A stretch of 64,000 nt of DNA from Photobacterium angustum (GCF_002954615.1 NZ_MSCJ01000001.1:1550001-1614000); one strand, 5' to 3'. Positions 16,406-26,717 are shown, counted from the stretch's first letter. Notes: a model not told the origin generated them from the sequence alone. Numbers and translations: made by a program.

Positions 16406-17570
16406 TAATCACCTCATTTAATGATGCAGCAAGCAGACGAATATCTTTATCGTTATGTGTTGCTGTTAATGTGACGCGAAGACGAGCTGTATTTTGAGGA
16501 ACCGTCGGAGGACGAATAGCACCTACCCATAATCCACGCTGTTTTAACTGCTCAGATATCGCGATAGTTTGTTCACTACTACCAATAACTATCGGTTTTA
16601 TAGGGGTAATGGTGTGCTGCAACGGTATTGCAGAATCGAGTTGCTGGGTGAACAAATCACTTAACGCTGTTAATTTTTCTCGTCGCCAAGGCTGTTGCTG
16701 TATCACTTCACATGCTTTACTTAATGTATAGGCTTGAGCTGGCGGCATCGCTGTTGAGTAAATAAAGTGTCGTGCAAACTGAATCAAATATTCAGCAGTG
16801 TCGTTATCACATAATATTGCAGCGCCTTGGAGCCCAAACGCTTTCCCGAATGTGATCACTAAAATATCTGCTTTTATTCCGCTCGCAGCACAACTCCCTC
16901 TTCCTTCATCGCCAAGTACACCACACCCATGTGCATCATCAACCACTAACCAACTTTTTTGTTTATCACAAACATGACGTATTGCTTTAAGCGGTGAACA
17001 ATCACCATCCATGCTAAATACGCCTTCTGTAATCACCATTCGTGCTTGGTTAGGTTCGAGGACTTGTTTATCAAGTAATCTATCTAGAGCATCAATATCA
17101 TTATGTGGAAAACGCTTCATCATTGCTGGTGATAACATTCCCGCTTCCATCAATGAAGCATGATTCAACTTATCTTGGTAAACACTGTCGTGCTTTTGTA
17201 ATAGCGTAAAAAGCAAAGCTTGATTTGCGCTAAATCCGCTATTGAAAAGTAATGCCCTGTCATAGCCGAGCCATTCAGATAATTGCGCTTCTAAATTTGC
17301 ATGGGGAGAGTGGTAACCTGTCACTAATGGTGATGCGCCACTGCCAGCACCATATAGACTCAACCCTAGCTGCCATGCTTCGATGATTTCAGGTGACTGT
17401 GCTAATCCCAAATAATCATTACTTGAAAAGTTAACAAATGATTGTTGAACCGCAGAAATGTGCCCTGAATCATTACCCTGCTTACGAGATAAACAAGTAC
17501 GGCTACGATAAAGCCTTTGTTTATCTCGTTCTGCTAACGCATGGCGAAAGCGTTGACTAAACAGAGGCAT
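16386..17570 (-). CDS. bioF: 8-amino-7-oxononanoate synthase BioF
   Basis: About 394 residues from ATG 17570 ([16 protein letters not shown]), the start that matches the family; upstream in-frame starts reach 17609. Landmarks are [24 protein letters not shown], the aspartate-containing [10 protein letters not shown], and the PLP-lysine segment [11 protein letters not shown]. The enzyme condenses pimeloyl-ACP or -CoA with alanine. Its start overlaps the end of bioB by about 14 bases, and bioC begins within its end, so bioBFCD is one tightly packed operon. Confidence 0.94.
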   Translation of the reverse strand: MPLFSQRFRHALAERDKQRLYRSRTCLSRKQGNDSGHISAVQQSFVNFSSNDYLGLAQSPEIIEAWQLGLSLYGAGSGASPLVTGYHSPHANLEAQLSEWLGYDRALLFNSGFSANQALLFTLLQKHDSVYQDKLNHASLMEAGMLSPAMMKRFPHNDIDALDRLLDKQVLEPNQARMVITEGVFSMDGDCSPLKAIRHVCDKQKSWLVVDDAHGCGVLGDEGRGSCAASGIKADILVITFGKAFGLQGAAILCDNDTAEYLIQFARHFIYSTAMPPAQAYTLSKACEVIQQQPWRREKLTALSDLFTQQLDSAIPLQHTITPIKPIVIGSSEQTIAISEQLKQRGLWVGAIRPPTVPQNTARLRVTLTATHNDKDIRLLAASLNEVINEQYNG

Positions 17571-18609
17571 CGTAAAAGATGTCATCTTTAGTCGGGCGAG
17601 ATGCCACACGGTGTGCCACTTTGCCTAATAATTCATGCTCTTGAACTTCATCAGGTTTCGCTGCTTGTTGCTCACTGTTAATCCCTAACTTAGCAAACAA
17701 CTGCATGTCTTTATCTTCACCAGGGTTTGGTGTTGTCAGTAATTTGCAACCATAGAACACAGAATTAGCACCCGCCATGAAACAAAGCGCTTGCATCTGC
17801 TCATTCATGTCTTCACGACCGGCTGATAAACGTACTGCTGACATCGGCATAATAATACGGGCAACCGCAATAATACGAATAAAGTCAAAAGGATCGACAT
17901 CATCAACACTTTCTAACGGTGTCCCTTTCACTTTTACCAACATATTAATTGGTACACTTTCAGGGTGAACAGGCAGGTTCGCTAGCTCAACCAATAATCC
18001 AGCGCGATCACGCGAGCTTTCACCCATTCCAATGATCCCACCTGAACAAATTTTCATCCCAGCATCACGAACATGAGATAACGTATCAAGTCGATCTTGA
18101 TAAGTACGTGTGGTGATAATATTGCCGTAGTATTCAGGGGATGTATCAAGGTTATGGTTGTAATAATCTAAACCAGCATCGGCAAGCGTATCGGCTTGAT
18201 CACTGGTGATCATACCCAGCGTCATACACGTTTCTAAACCCATTTCTTTTACGCCTTTAACCATATCGAGTAGATACGGCATGTCGCGCTCTTTCGGGTT
18301 CTTCCAAGCCGCTCCCATACAGAAACGGGTTGCGCCTGATTGCTTTGCTTTATTTGCAGCGTCTAGGACACGCTCAACTTCCAATAAGCGTTCCTTATCT
18401 ACATCTGTACGATAATGAGCACTCTGTGGGCAATACTTACAATCTTCAGGACATGCGCCTGTTTTAATCGAAAGCAAAGTACTGACTTGTACTTGATTCG
18501 GCTGATGATATTGACGATGTACTTGCTGTGCTTCAAAGACTAAATCCATAAATGGTTTATCGAATAAAGCTTGGACTTCCTCTACTGTCCAATTATTACG
18601 TACTTCCAC
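17557..18609 (-). CDS. bioB: Biotin synthase BioB
   Basis: 350 residues starting at GTG 18609 with gaggt upstream. The radical-SAM cluster motif is C53-x3-C57-x2-C60 in [34 protein letters not shown] and SAGREDMN carry the ligands to the second (2Fe-2S) cluster. The enzyme inserts sulphur into dethiobiotin. It is the first gene of bioBFCD, read away from bioA across a shared control region. Confidence 0.96.
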   Translation of the reverse strand: MEVRNNWTVEEVQALFDKPFMDLVFEAQQVHRQYHQPNQVQVSTLLSIKTGACPEDCKYCPQSAHYRTDVDKERLLEVERVLDAANKAKQSGATRFCMGAAWKNPKERDMPYLLDMVKGVKEMGLETCMTLGMITSDQADTLADAGLDYYNHNLDTSPEYYGNIITTRTYQDRLDTLSHVRDAGMKICSGGIIGMGESSRDRAGLLVELANLPVHPESVPINMLVKVKGTPLESVDDVDPFDFIRIIAVARIIMPMSAVRLSAGREDMNEQMQALCFMAGANSVFYGCKLLTTPNPGEDKDMQLFAKLGINSEQQAAKPDEVQEHELLGKVAHRVASRPTKDDIFYDASV

Positions 18610-18767
18610 AGTCTGACCTCAATTATAGTTATCTTACGACTCACAAGGACTTGCTCGATCCTTCATGTTTTCCTATGTTTCACAGCTCTAGTTGTTAACG
18701 TCTTGTTTCACTTTTACTAAGTAAAAAGCTATTAAATGATAACTCTATGAACTATTACTACTTGGCT

Positions 18768-18795
18768 AGTCTACTAACAGCACGTAGACTGTCAA
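18768..18795 (-). promoter_or_regulatory. Probable bioB promoter
   Basis: On the minus strand, TTGACA (18790-18795) is followed by 16 bases and TAGACT (18768-18773). The -35 lies inside the left half of the proposed BirA operator, as expected for repression. Confidence 0.5.
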
Positions 18796-18820
18796 CTATG
18801 GATAATAACAGAGGTTTACA
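18790..18820. promoter_or_regulatory. Probable BirA operator between bioB and bioA
   Basis: The half-sites TGTCAACT (18790-18797) and GGTTTACA (18813-18820) are separated by 15 bases. They resemble the E. coli bio operator arms TGTAAACC and GGTTTACA; the right arm is perfect and the left has two changes. The site overlaps the bioA ribosome site and the bioB promoter, so biotin-bound BirA could block both genes. Confidence 0.6.
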
Positions 18821-18823
18821 TCT

Positions 18824-20107
18824 GTGCAAAAAACAAACAATGTAGATATTGGTTTTGATAAAGAACACGTTTGGCATCCCTATACATCAACAGTTACTCC
18901 CCTACCTTGCTACCCTGTTACATCAGCCCAAGGCGTTTATCTCACCCTTGAAGATGGTACGCAGCTAATCGATGGTATGTCATCATGGTGGTCGACTATT
19001 CATGGTTATAATCACCCAGTTTTAACTGAAGCGGCAAAAGCGCAGCTTGATAAAATGTCACATGTGATGTTTGGTGGTATCACCCACCAGCCAGCCGTTG
19101 ATTTGTGTAAAAAACTCATTTCCATCACGCCAGATCCTTTAGACAAAGTGTTTCTTGCCGATTCTGGCTCTGTTGCCGTTGAAGTTGCTCTTAAAATGGC
19201 ATTGCAATATTGGCACGCACAAAATGAATCTCGTGCAAAATTTTTAACGGTTAGCCATGGCTATCACGGTGATACTTTTGCAGCGATGTCTGTGACTGAT
19301 CCTACAAATTCCATGCACAGCATTTATAAAGGTTTTTTACCTGAGCATATTTTTGCCAAATCGCCAGAATGTGGGTTTGGGGATGATTGGGATGAAACTG
19401 ACATTGCTGACTTTGAAGAAAAGATTCGTACTCATCATCAAGATCTTGCTGCTGTGATTATTGAACCTATTGTTCAAGGTGCAGGTGGCATGCGTTTTTA
19501 CCATCCAACGTATTTAAAACGTATTCGTGAACTTTGTGATAAATACAATGTTTTACTTATTGCTGATGAGATTGCTGTCGGATTTGGTCGAACAGGTAAA
19601 TTATTCGCCTGTGAACACGCAGAAATAAGCCCTGATATTATGTGTTTGGGTAAAGCATTAACGGGTGGGTATATGACCTTGTCAGCCACGCTGACCACCA
19701 AGCATGTCGCCGATACCGTTTGCAGCGGTGAAGCGCAATGCTTTATGCATGGACCAACATTTATGGGGAATCCCCTTGCTTGTGCCGTCGCAAACGCCAG
19801 TTTAGATTTGTTAGCAGAAAATAAATGGCAACAACAAGTCAAAAATATAGAGCAGCAATTATCGCTGGAACTTCCGTTAATTGCAGAACTTGAAAATGTA
19901 AACTCTGTCCGTTGGTTAGGTGCTATTGGTGTGGTTGAATTACATCACCCAGTTGAAATGAAAAGTATTCAAGAGAAGTTTGTCCAACAAGGCGTATGGG
20001 TTCGCCCATTTGGCAAACTTGTCTATATTATGCCGCCATTCATTATTAGCTCTTCACAGTTAACCCTACTAACAACGGCTATTAAAAAGGTTATAAGCTC
20101 AATATAA
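18824..20107 (+). CDS. bioA: Adenosylmethionine-8-amino-7-oxononanoate aminotransferase BioA
   Basis: 427 residues from GTG 18824, with agaggt upstream. WHPYTS near the N-terminus, SSWWSTIHGYNHP, the PLP-lysine segment CLGKALTGGYMTLS and the HGPTFMGNPLACA block are those of BioA. It makes diaminopelargonate using SAM as amino donor. It is transcribed divergently from bioBFCD, the enteric arrangement, and shares the proposed BirA site. Confidence 0.96.
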   Translation: MQKTNNVDIGFDKEHVWHPYTSTVTPLPCYPVTSAQGVYLTLEDGTQLIDGMSSWWSTIHGYNHPVLTEAAKAQLDKMSHVMFGGITHQPAVDLCKKLISITPDPLDKVFLADSGSVAVEVALKMALQYWHAQNESRAKFLTVSHGYHGDTFAAMSVTDPTNSMHSIYKGFLPEHIFAKSPECGFGDDWDETDIADFEEKIRTHHQDLAAVIIEPIVQGAGGMRFYHPTYLKRIRELCDKYNVLLIADEIAVGFGRTGKLFACEHAEISPDIMCLGKALTGGYMTLSATLTTKHVADTVCSGEAQCFMHGPTFMGNPLACAVANASLDLLAENKWQQQVKNIEQQLSLELPLIAELENVNSVRWLGAIGVVELHHPVEMKSIQEKFVQQGVWVRPFGKLVYIMPPFIISSSQLTLLTTAIKKVISSI

Positions 20108-20148
20108 CGGTCATTAATTCTAGCGAAAATATCGCATGATTTATCAAA

Positions 20149-20185
20149 AAGCAGACAAAAATCTTATTTATGTCTGCTTATACTT
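20149..20185 (+). terminator. Possible bioA terminator
   Basis: The arms aagcagaca (20149-20157) and tgtctgctt (20171-20179) are perfect with a 13-base loop; the tail (atacttt) is only weakly T-rich. Confidence 0.45.
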
Positions 20186-20265
20186 TAGGTCATGATGCCA
20201 GTACTAAAAAATAATAATAATTTAAGTACTGTATCGAAGAGAGTACGTCAGCTAGGGCTAAGATT

Positions 20266-20835
20266 ATGCAAATACCTCTGTTTCCACTAGATGTTTATCT
20301 ATTACCAGGCGGGGTCAGCAAATTAAGGATCTTTGAACCTCGTTATATCAAACTGGTAAAAATTGCAGCAACAAACAAATATGGATTCGGTTTGTGCATG
20401 TCAATAGATAATACGATCTGCCACTTTGGCACACGCGTAGTTATCACTGATTTTGATTCATTGCCAGACGGTGTCTTGAGTATCACAATTCAAGCCGTTG
20501 AGTTATTTCTTATTGATGATCATTGGCGTGATGAAGATGGCCTTTATTTGGGCAGAATATCTTCTGTTCCTAATTGGCAAAGTACTGATATTAACTATAC
20601 CGATGTTGAGATAGCTAACAGCCTTAAAGTGCTTTTCCAAGAGCATCCAGATCATGCAAGCTATTACCCTACCCCTAATTTTGAAGACATGACTTGGGTA
20701 TGTCAGCGCTGGCTCGAAATTTTACCCTTAGAAGTCAACCAAAAGCAGTGGTTCATGAGCCGAAACGACCATACTGCCGCCTTATCTTTTTTACACACTG
20801 TAATTGATGATAATTTGCAAAAAAATGATCCATAA
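20266..20835 (+). CDS. Lon N-terminal-domain protein
   Basis: 189 residues. The start MQIPLFPLDVYLLPGG and the following LRIFEPRYIKLV are the hallmark of the Lon substrate-binding (LON/PUA-like) domain; no AAA or protease domain follows, so it is a stand-alone LON-domain protein, a common type in gammaproteobacteria with no settled function. It is likely cytoplasmic. It directly precedes the ECF sigma/ChrR pair on the same strand, 124 bases upstream, which may be chance. Confidence 0.85.
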   Translation: MQIPLFPLDVYLLPGGVSKLRIFEPRYIKLVKIAATNKYGFGLCMSIDNTICHFGTRVVITDFDSLPDGVLSITIQAVELFLIDDHWRDEDGLYLGRISSVPNWQSTDINYTDVEIANSLKVLFQEHPDHASYYPTPNFEDMTWVCQRWLEILPLEVNQKQWFMSRNDHTAALSFLHTVIDDNLQKNDP

Positions 20836-20855
20836 CTAAATTAATGACGTATCAC
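20826..20855 (+). promoter_or_regulatory. Candidate ECF-sigma (RpoE/ChrR-type) promoter
   Basis: TGATCC at 20826-20831 matches the -35 element of RpoE-ChrR promoters, followed 18 bases later by TATCAC as a weak -10. The -35 overlaps the last codons of the LON-domain gene, so it may be coincidence; autoregulation of the sigma gene would fit. Confidence 0.3.
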
Positions 20856-20959
20856 TATGTAACCATTCACTATTTATATCAATACACATTGAGATTATGT
20901 CTATTATTACATACCCTAATTCTCAATCTAGTCATCATTATAGGTTGAGAACACCAACA

Positions 20960-21532
20960 ATGAATGAGATCAGTATTGAGCAACAAAAACAATTACTCGT
21001 TAGTGTAGCAACAGACCGTGACAAGACGGCCTTTGCCGCTATATTTTCTCATTTTGCGCCTAAGATCCGCTCCTATGGTTTAAAACACCTCAAGCAAGAA
21101 GCGAATGCGATGGAGCTCGTTCAAGAAACAATGCTTACTGTTTGGCGTAAAGCACATCTTTTTCACCCAGAGAAAGGTGCGGTATCAACATGGGTTTACA
21201 CAATAATGCGTAATCAATGCTTTGATATTTTACGTAAGCGCCAAGCAACAAAAGAAGATAATTACAGTGATGATATTTGGCCTATTTTTGAGCAGAAACT
21301 CGTCACAACATCAGAAGACCCAAGTAACGAACAACTCAATGGTGAGCTCGTTACATTAATAGCAACATTACCGAAAAATCAACAAGTTGTAGTGAAAGAA
21401 ATTTATCTCAATCAGCGTTCACATCAAGAACTTGCTGATCAGCTAGGACTCCCAGTGGGTACCGTAAAATCGAGGTTACGCTTAGGCTTGCAAAAGCTGC
21501 GTTTGCATTTGGAGAATGACGATGCCTACTAA
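20960..21532 (+). CDS. ECF RNA polymerase sigma factor (RpoE/ChrR type)
   Basis: 190 residues from ATG 20960; an upstream ATG at 20897 would add 21 residues not typical of the family. Sigma region 2 (FAAIFSHFAPKIRSYGLKH ... ELVQETMLTVWRKAHLF ... VSTWVYTIMRNQCFDILRK) and region 4 (LPKNQQVVVKEIYLNQRSHQ then GTVKSRLRLGLQKLR) are clear. The ChrR-type anti-sigma gene overlaps its end, so it belongs to the ECF group that in Rhodobacter and Vibrio responds to singlet oxygen. Target genes such as photolyase are not in this window. Confidence 0.92.
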   Translation: MNEISIEQQKQLLVSVATDRDKTAFAAIFSHFAPKIRSYGLKHLKQEANAMELVQETMLTVWRKAHLFHPEKGAVSTWVYTIMRNQCFDILRKRQATKEDNYSDDIWPIFEQKLVTTSEDPSNEQLNGELVTLIATLPKNQQVVVKEIYLNQRSHQELADQLGLPVGTVKSRLRLGLQKLRLHLENDDAY

Positions 21533-22223
21533 TAATATATCGTTTATCAAACATCACCCCAGTAAACAATTACTCGAGCAACATATAGAAGGCAAATTAC
21601 CTCTTTCTATGGCACTGGCTGTAGCGGCACATATTGAACTTTGCCCTCATTGCCAACAATTAGAGGCACAATTAACGCCTCAAATTGCCAATGCTTCTTG
21701 GGCACAGTCAAAAGTCGCACAACGTGATTTAGAGCAAGACATAAACGTTGACGCATGTTTTTCTGCCATGCTGAGTGATATTACAGAGAGTAGTGATGAC
21801 AATACGTCATACCATGAGTCAGAGCCTCTTGCTATTGAATGCAAAGGAATGACATATACCTTACCGAGAGCATTCACTAAATTTCATCAGTTAAACTGGC
21901 GCAATTTAGGGAAAATTAGTCGTGCTCGGTTACCCTTTGAAGAAGCTGAAGTAAGATCCAGCTTATTACACATAGGCAAAGGCGGTACGATCCCAACTCA
22001 TACTCATAAAGGCTACGAACTTACGCTGTTGCTTGCTGGAGATTTTGAAGATGAAAACGGGCACTATGTCGCTGGTGATTTTATCTTACTTGATGAGTCA
22101 CATTCAGGACACAGCCCAAAAACCTCCGAAGGATGCCTTTGCTACACCGTGTCAAATGCCCCACTTCATTTTACCCAAGGTGTGAGTCAGTTATTTAACA
22201 GCATAGGTAAAGTCATCTACTAA
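21522..22223 (+). CDS. chrR: ChrR-type anti-sigma factor with cupin domain
   Basis: 233 residues from ATG 21522, chosen over ATG 21516 because ggag lies seven bases before it. The N-terminal zinc anti-sigma domain has H-x3-C-x2-C in HIELCPHC; the C-terminal cupin domain has HTHKGYE and DESHSGHSP supplying probable metal ligands. In Rhodobacter ChrR the N-terminal domain holds the sigma factor inactive and the cupin part is needed for release on singlet oxygen. It overlaps the sigma gene by 11 bases, giving coupled synthesis. Confidence 0.9.
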   Translation: MPTNNISFIKHHPSKQLLEQHIEGKLPLSMALAVAAHIELCPHCQQLEAQLTPQIANASWAQSKVAQRDLEQDINVDACFSAMLSDITESSDDNTSYHESEPLAIECKGMTYTLPRAFTKFHQLNWRNLGKISRARLPFEEAEVRSSLLHIGKGGTIPTHTHKGYELTLLLAGDFEDENGHYVAGDFILLDESHSGHSPKTSEGCLCYTVSNAPLHFTQGVSQLFNSIGKVIY

Positions 22224-22231
22224 TACTTATT

Positions 22232-22285
22232 TAGAGCCTCTTAACTAAAATGCCTGATGGCTAGAAAAACAGTTGAGAGGCTCTA
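22232..22285. terminator. Long hairpin after chrR
   Basis: The arms tagagcctcttaact (22232-22246) and agttgagaggctcta (22271-22285) pair with one G-U. There is no T tail, so intrinsic termination would be weak; it may protect the 3' end of the sigma/chrR transcript. Confidence 0.5.
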
Positions 22286-22450
22286 AAACCCCATTCATTT
22301 ATTGATTTAATGTATTTACAATTTTTTACTTTATTTCGATAATCTATATTTCACCCTACCATTCATTTACAAAATCAAATATAAAAGCAACCTTATTTAT
22401 AATATAAACAAAATAACATCGTTTTATATTTTAATTCTTATTTAAACATA

Positions 22451-22488
22451 AAATCGTATTTGTAGTTTAATTACTACAAATACGATTT
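22451..22488. repeat. Perfect inverted repeat in the chrR-lldP gap
   Basis: The arms aaatcgtatttgtagt (22451-22466) and actacaaatacgattt (22473-22488) are fully complementary with a 6-base loop. It is AT-rich and lacks a downstream T run. Role unknown: terminator, mRNA structure or protein-binding site. Confidence 0.7.
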
Positions 22489-22873
22489 CATTTGAAAATA
22501 AGTCTTATTTTATTTTTTACTAAACTTACCTATTATTCAAAATAAATAGCATCTTTATTAGGTTGGAATCGCAAAATGTTTGTTTCCAATACTCACCTAA
22601 TCAATTATTAAACACACCCTCAAAAAACACACAACCCATTGATTATAAATAAAAACAAAAACAACCAATGATACATAATTGTCAACTAGCATCACATTTC
22701 TTTTATTTTTCATCACCTTTGGGATTAAAAAATAGATAGTCATCATCTATTTCCAACCTAAAATACTCTTCCCACTGTGGTTATACGTTCAGTTATTACG
22801 TGTCACTCAGTAAATAATTAAAAATAACAACAAAACAATTTCGTGAAACAACGAAATAACTTAGGTGGGAAAT

Positions 22874-24457
22874 ATGTTAAATCTTGCAATATCGGTTATC
22901 CCTATTTTGCTTTTAATTTGGATGATGACAAAAAAGAATGCGTTACCATCACATATCGCATTACCAGTGACGGCACTCATCGTTGGTTTTTTACAACTTG
23001 TCTATTTTGGTACAGAAAGCCAACTTTTAGCCGCAAACGTCATTTCTGGTGCATTATCCGCGATAACGCCAATATCAATTATTGCAGGTGCTATTTTATT
23101 AAACCGTACGTTAAACGTATCTGGTGCTGAAGATGTGATTCGCCAATGGTTAGAAGGCATCAGTAAAAACCAAGTCGGTCAGTTGATGATTATTGGTTGG
23201 GCATTCGCTTTTATGATTGAAGGCGCATCAGGGTTTGGTACCCCAGCTGCAATTGCAGCGCCGATATTAGTCGGTCTTGGTTTTAATCCATTACGTGTAG
23301 CCATGCTAGCACTGGTTATGAATTCTGTTCCAGTCTCTTTTGGTGCAGTGGGTACACCTACATGGTTTGGTTTAGGCAACTTAGGACTTCCCGATGCAGA
23401 ATTGCTTGATGTAGGTCGCCTATCAGCAATTATGCATACAGCGGCAGCTGTGGTTATTCCCGTAATTGCGCTTAAGTTTGTTGTTAACTGGCAACAAATA
23501 AAACGCAACTTTGTGTTTATCCAACTAAGCATTTGGTCATGTACTATACCTTATGTATGTCTAGCCCAGTGGAACTACGAGTTCCCAGCATTGATCGGTG
23601 GCGCAATTGGCTTAACGCTGTCGATTATTTTTGCCCGTTACAATATTGGTTTAGAAAAGCAGACAAATGCTGAAAACGATGAAAAATTAGCAAGATTACC
23701 ATTTGGTACTGTTTTTAAAGCAATGGCGCCAACACTATTACTTATTGTTATTTTAATCGTAACCCGTATTAAACAACTTGGTCTCAAAGGCCTATTAAAT
23801 GACGCAACGCCGATGCTACATCTAAATTTAGGTTTTGCTGATTTACACCTTAGCCAAGCGTTAATCATTCAGCTTAGTAATATTTTAGGTACAGATACAT
23901 CTTGGGCATATAAAACACTCTATGTTCCTGCATTAATTCCGTTTTTTGTTGTAGTGCTTATTTCGATTCCTTTCCTAAAAATGAATAAGCAGCAAACAAA
24001 ACAAGTATTTAGTGATACCGCATCACGTATTAAAACACCGTTTATCGCCCTAGTAGGCGCGTTAATTATGGTGAAGTTTATGATGATTGGTGGAGAGCAC
24101 TCACCAATTATGACTACGGGTAATGCCTTTGCTGATCTAATGGGTAAAAACTGGCAATACTGCGCTGCCTATTTAGGTGCGCTTGGTGCTTTTTTCTCAG
24201 GCTCCGCAACCGTTTCAAACCTAACCTTTGGGGCAATTCAGCAAAGTATTGCCCACAATGTTGGGTTACCTGAAGCCACTATATTGGCCATGCAATCTGT
24301 TGGTGGTGCGATGGGTAATATGGTGTGTATTAACAATATTATTGCGGTATCGACCATTCTTGGTATTGCAAATAAAGAAGGCTACATCATTAAGCGTACA
24401 GTGATCCCTATGATTTTGTACGGTGTGATTGCAGCATGTGTCAGCATTTTTATCTAA
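22874..24457 (+). CDS. lldP: L-lactate permease (LldP/LutP)
   Basis: 527 residues from ATG 22874, preceded by taggtggga; the upstream GTG at 22865 is less likely. Many membrane helices are predicted, with the lactate-permease signatures GFLQLVYFGTE, GASGFGTPAAIAAPILVGLGF, VSFGAVGTPTWFG and FSGSATVSNLTFG. It imports L-lactate by proton symport across the inner membrane. It heads a run of genes lldP-lutA-lutB-lutC on one strand, so uptake and oxidation are coupled. Confidence 0.93.
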   Translation: MLNLAISVIPILLLIWMMTKKNALPSHIALPVTALIVGFLQLVYFGTESQLLAANVISGALSAITPISIIAGAILLNRTLNVSGAEDVIRQWLEGISKNQVGQLMIIGWAFAFMIEGASGFGTPAAIAAPILVGLGFNPLRVAMLALVMNSVPVSFGAVGTPTWFGLGNLGLPDAELLDVGRLSAIMHTAAAVVIPVIALKFVVNWQQIKRNFVFIQLSIWSCTIPYVCLAQWNYEFPALIGGAIGLTLSIIFARYNIGLEKQTNAENDEKLARLPFGTVFKAMAPTLLLIVILIVTRIKQLGLKGLLNDATPMLHLNLGFADLHLSQALIIQLSNILGTDTSWAYKTLYVPALIPFFVVVLISIPFLKMNKQQTKQVFSDTASRIKTPFIALVGALIMVKFMMIGGEHSPIMTTGNAFADLMGKNWQYCAAYLGALGAFFSGSATVSNLTFGAIQQSIAHNVGLPEATILAMQSVGGAMGNMVCINNIIAVSTILGIANKEGYIIKRTVIPMILYGVIAACVSIFI

Positions 24458-24556
24458 TTGTCCTTACATAACATTAGATAAATGATTGGCTTACTTTCGG
24501 GTAAGCCAATCTCAAATATGAACAATCAGGCGGTAAACCGCCACTGGAGCAATAAA

Positions 24557-25276
24557 ATGAAGGTAAACTTTTTTGTCACCTGCCTAGGCGATACAGTAAA
24601 AGCTGAAGTTGCCAAAAAAACAGTAGGTTTACTAGAACAACTTGGCTGCGAAGTGATCTTCCCAGAACGTCAAGGTTGTTGTGGTCAGCCTGCATTAAAT
24701 AGTGGCTACATTGAAAAAAGTAAGCCGGCAATGAAAAGCATGATCCAAGCTTTTGAGATCAATGACTTCCCTATCGTAACACCAGCCGGTTCTTGTGCGG
24801 CTGCGGTTAAAAAGTACCCTGAGTATTTAGCAGATGAGCCAGAATGGGCAGAACGCGCGAAAAAAGTCGCTGATCGTCTGTTCGAATTAACACAATTTGT
24901 TGTACGTCAGCTAGGTGTTGAAAACGTCGGTGCTCGTCTTGAAGGTAAAGGTGTTTACCACCCTTCTTGTAGCTTGATCCGTAAACTTGGCGTACGTGAA
25001 GAACCTCTACTTCTTCTTAGCAACGTTGAAGGCCTTGAGCTTTTACCTATCGAAAACCAAGAAACATGTTGTGGTTTTGGCGGTACATTCTCTGTGAAAA
25101 TGTCTGAAATCTCCGGTGAGATGGTGACAGAAAAAGTGCGTCACATTAAAGCAGCAGAGCCTGATTTCTTAATCGGCGCTGATATTAGCTGCTTATTAAA
25201 TATTGGTGGTCGTATTAGCCGTGAAGGTCAACCAATCAAAGTGATGCACATTGTTGATGTGCTGATGAGTCGTTAA
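24557..25276 (+). CDS. lutA: L-lactate utilisation protein LutA (Fe-S oxidoreductase)
   Basis: 239 residues from ATG 24557 with ggagc upstream; the frame extends to 24482 but MKVNFFVTCLGDTV is the standard start. Two CCG motifs, CCGQPALNSG (Cys41-42) and CCGFGGTF, are typical of the CCG-domain subunits of LutA/GlpC-like proteins, which help bind iron-sulphur clusters. LutABC together oxidise L-lactate to pyruvate. It lies 12 bases before lutB. Confidence 0.92.
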   Translation: MKVNFFVTCLGDTVKAEVAKKTVGLLEQLGCEVIFPERQGCCGQPALNSGYIEKSKPAMKSMIQAFEINDFPIVTPAGSCAAAVKKYPEYLADEPEWAERAKKVADRLFELTQFVVRQLGVENVGARLEGKGVYHPSCSLIRKLGVREEPLLLLSNVEGLELLPIENQETCCGFGGTFSVKMSEISGEMVTEKVRHIKAAEPDFLIGADISCLLNIGGRISREGQPIKVMHIVDVLMSR

Positions 25277-25288
25277 GAGGTCATTATT

Positions 25289-26701
25289 ATGTCAATGAAA
25301 ACAAGCAACCAAAAATTTAAAGATCGTATTCATGTAAAAATGAAAGACGAGTCTATGCGTGCCGCTGTTGCTAATGCACAAGAACGTATGTTCAAAAACC
25401 GCGCTGTTGCTGCGGAAAAACTCGGTAACTGGGAAGAGTGGCGCGAAATGGGTATGGATATCCGTAACCATGTGCTTGAAAACCTAGACTACTACCTACA
25501 ACAACTTAGCGATAATGTTGAAAAGAACGGTGGTCATGTATTCTTTGCAGCAACAGCTGAAGATGCAACTAACTACATCGAAAAGATTATCCAGCAAAAG
25601 AATGCGAAAAAAGTTGTTAAGTCTAAATCCATGGTGACCGAAGAAATCGGTATGAACCAAGTGATTCAGCGTAATAACTGTGAAGTAATTGAAACTGACC
25701 TTGGCGAATACATTCTTCAAGTCGATGATTGTGATGCGCCATCGCACATCGTTGTACCTGCACTACATAAAAACCGTACTCAAATTCGTGACGTTTTCAA
25801 TAAAAAACTCGGTTACGAAGGCTCTTCTGATCCAGAAGAAATGACACGTTTTGTTCGTAAACATATTCGTCATGATTTCCTTGAAGCAGAGATCGGTATC
25901 ACGGGCTGTAACTTTGCTATTGCAGAATCAGGCACCGTCACCCTTGTGACCAATGAAGGTAACGCGCGTCTTGCAACCAGCCTACCGAAAACACATATCG
26001 CAGTAATGGGTATGGAGCGTATCGTTCCTACTTTTGAAGAATTCGATATCCTAGCAAGCTTGCTATGTCGTAGTGCTGTTGGTCTGCCTCTAACAGGTTA
26101 TGTAACAGCACTTACAGGCCCTCGTGAAGACGGTAACTGTGATGGCCCTGAAGAGTTCCACTTAGTGGTTGTTGATAACGGTCGTTCTAAAATTATTGGT
26201 TCTCAATTCCGTTCTATCCTACGTTGTATCCGTTGTGCGGCGTGTGTTAACACATGTCCTGCATACCGTCATATTGGTGGTCAATCTTACGGTTCAATCT
26301 ACTCTGGCCCTATTGGTGCGGTACTTTCACCACTACTTGGCGGCTATGAAGATTTTAAAGACCTACCAAACGCTTGTAGCTTATGTCGTGCTTGTCATGA
26401 TGTATGTCCTGTTAAGATCCCACTGTCTGATTTGCTGCTTAAACACCGTCAAATCATGGGTGAAGAAAAAATCACAGATTCCATGGAGCGAGCTTCAGTC
26501 AGTGGATTTAGCTTTGTGAATGCTCATCCTGCACTATGGGATAAAACCGTTAAGATTGGTGCTATCGTTGCAGGTAAACTGATTAAAAATGGTCAATTAC
26601 CATTTAAAGTTGGTCTATTAAACGCATGGACTCAAACGCGTGATTTACCAAACCCATCGGGTGAGTCATTCCGCAGTTGGTTTAAAAACAAGAATAAATA
26701 A
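25289..26701 (+). CDS. lutB: L-lactate utilisation iron-sulphur protein LutB
   Basis: 470 residues. The N-terminal LUD-type domain (to about 300) is followed by two 4Fe-4S motifs, C313-x2-C-x2-C-x3-C ([12 protein letters not shown]) and C363-x2-C-x2-C-x3-C ([12 protein letters not shown]). It is the electron-transfer subunit of LutABC in the cytoplasm, probably passing electrons towards the quinone pool. Spacing of 12 bases from lutA and 16 to lutC indicates one operon. Confidence 0.94.
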   Translation: MSMKTSNQKFKDRIHVKMKDESMRAAVANAQERMFKNRAVAAEKLGNWEEWREMGMDIRNHVLENLDYYLQQLSDNVEKNGGHVFFAATAEDATNYIEKIIQQKNAKKVVKSKSMVTEEIGMNQVIQRNNCEVIETDLGEYILQVDDCDAPSHIVVPALHKNRTQIRDVFNKKLGYEGSSDPEEMTRFVRKHIRHDFLEAEIGITGCNFAIAESGTVTLVTNEGNARLATSLPKTHIAVMGMERIVPTFEEFDILASLLCRSAVGLPLTGYVTALTGPREDGNCDGPEEFHLVVVDNGRSKIIGSQFRSILRCIRCAACVNTCPAYRHIGGQSYGSIYSGPIGAVLSPLLGGYEDFKDLPNACSLCRACHDVCPVKIPLSDLLLKHRQIMGEEKITDSMERASVSGFSFVNAHPALWDKTVKIGAIVAGKLIKNGQLPFKVGLLNAWTQTRDLPNPSGESFRSWFKNKNK

Positions 26702-26717
26702 TTAAGGAGCTTTCCGT

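Larger units (their letters stand above)
22224..22873. other. 650-base AT-rich gap before the lactate operon
   Basis: I find no gene. It holds an imperfect long hairpin (22232-22285), a perfect 16-base-arm palindrome (22451-22488) and the presumed lldP promoter and leader. The rest is low-complexity A/T-rich sequence. Confidence 0.6.
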
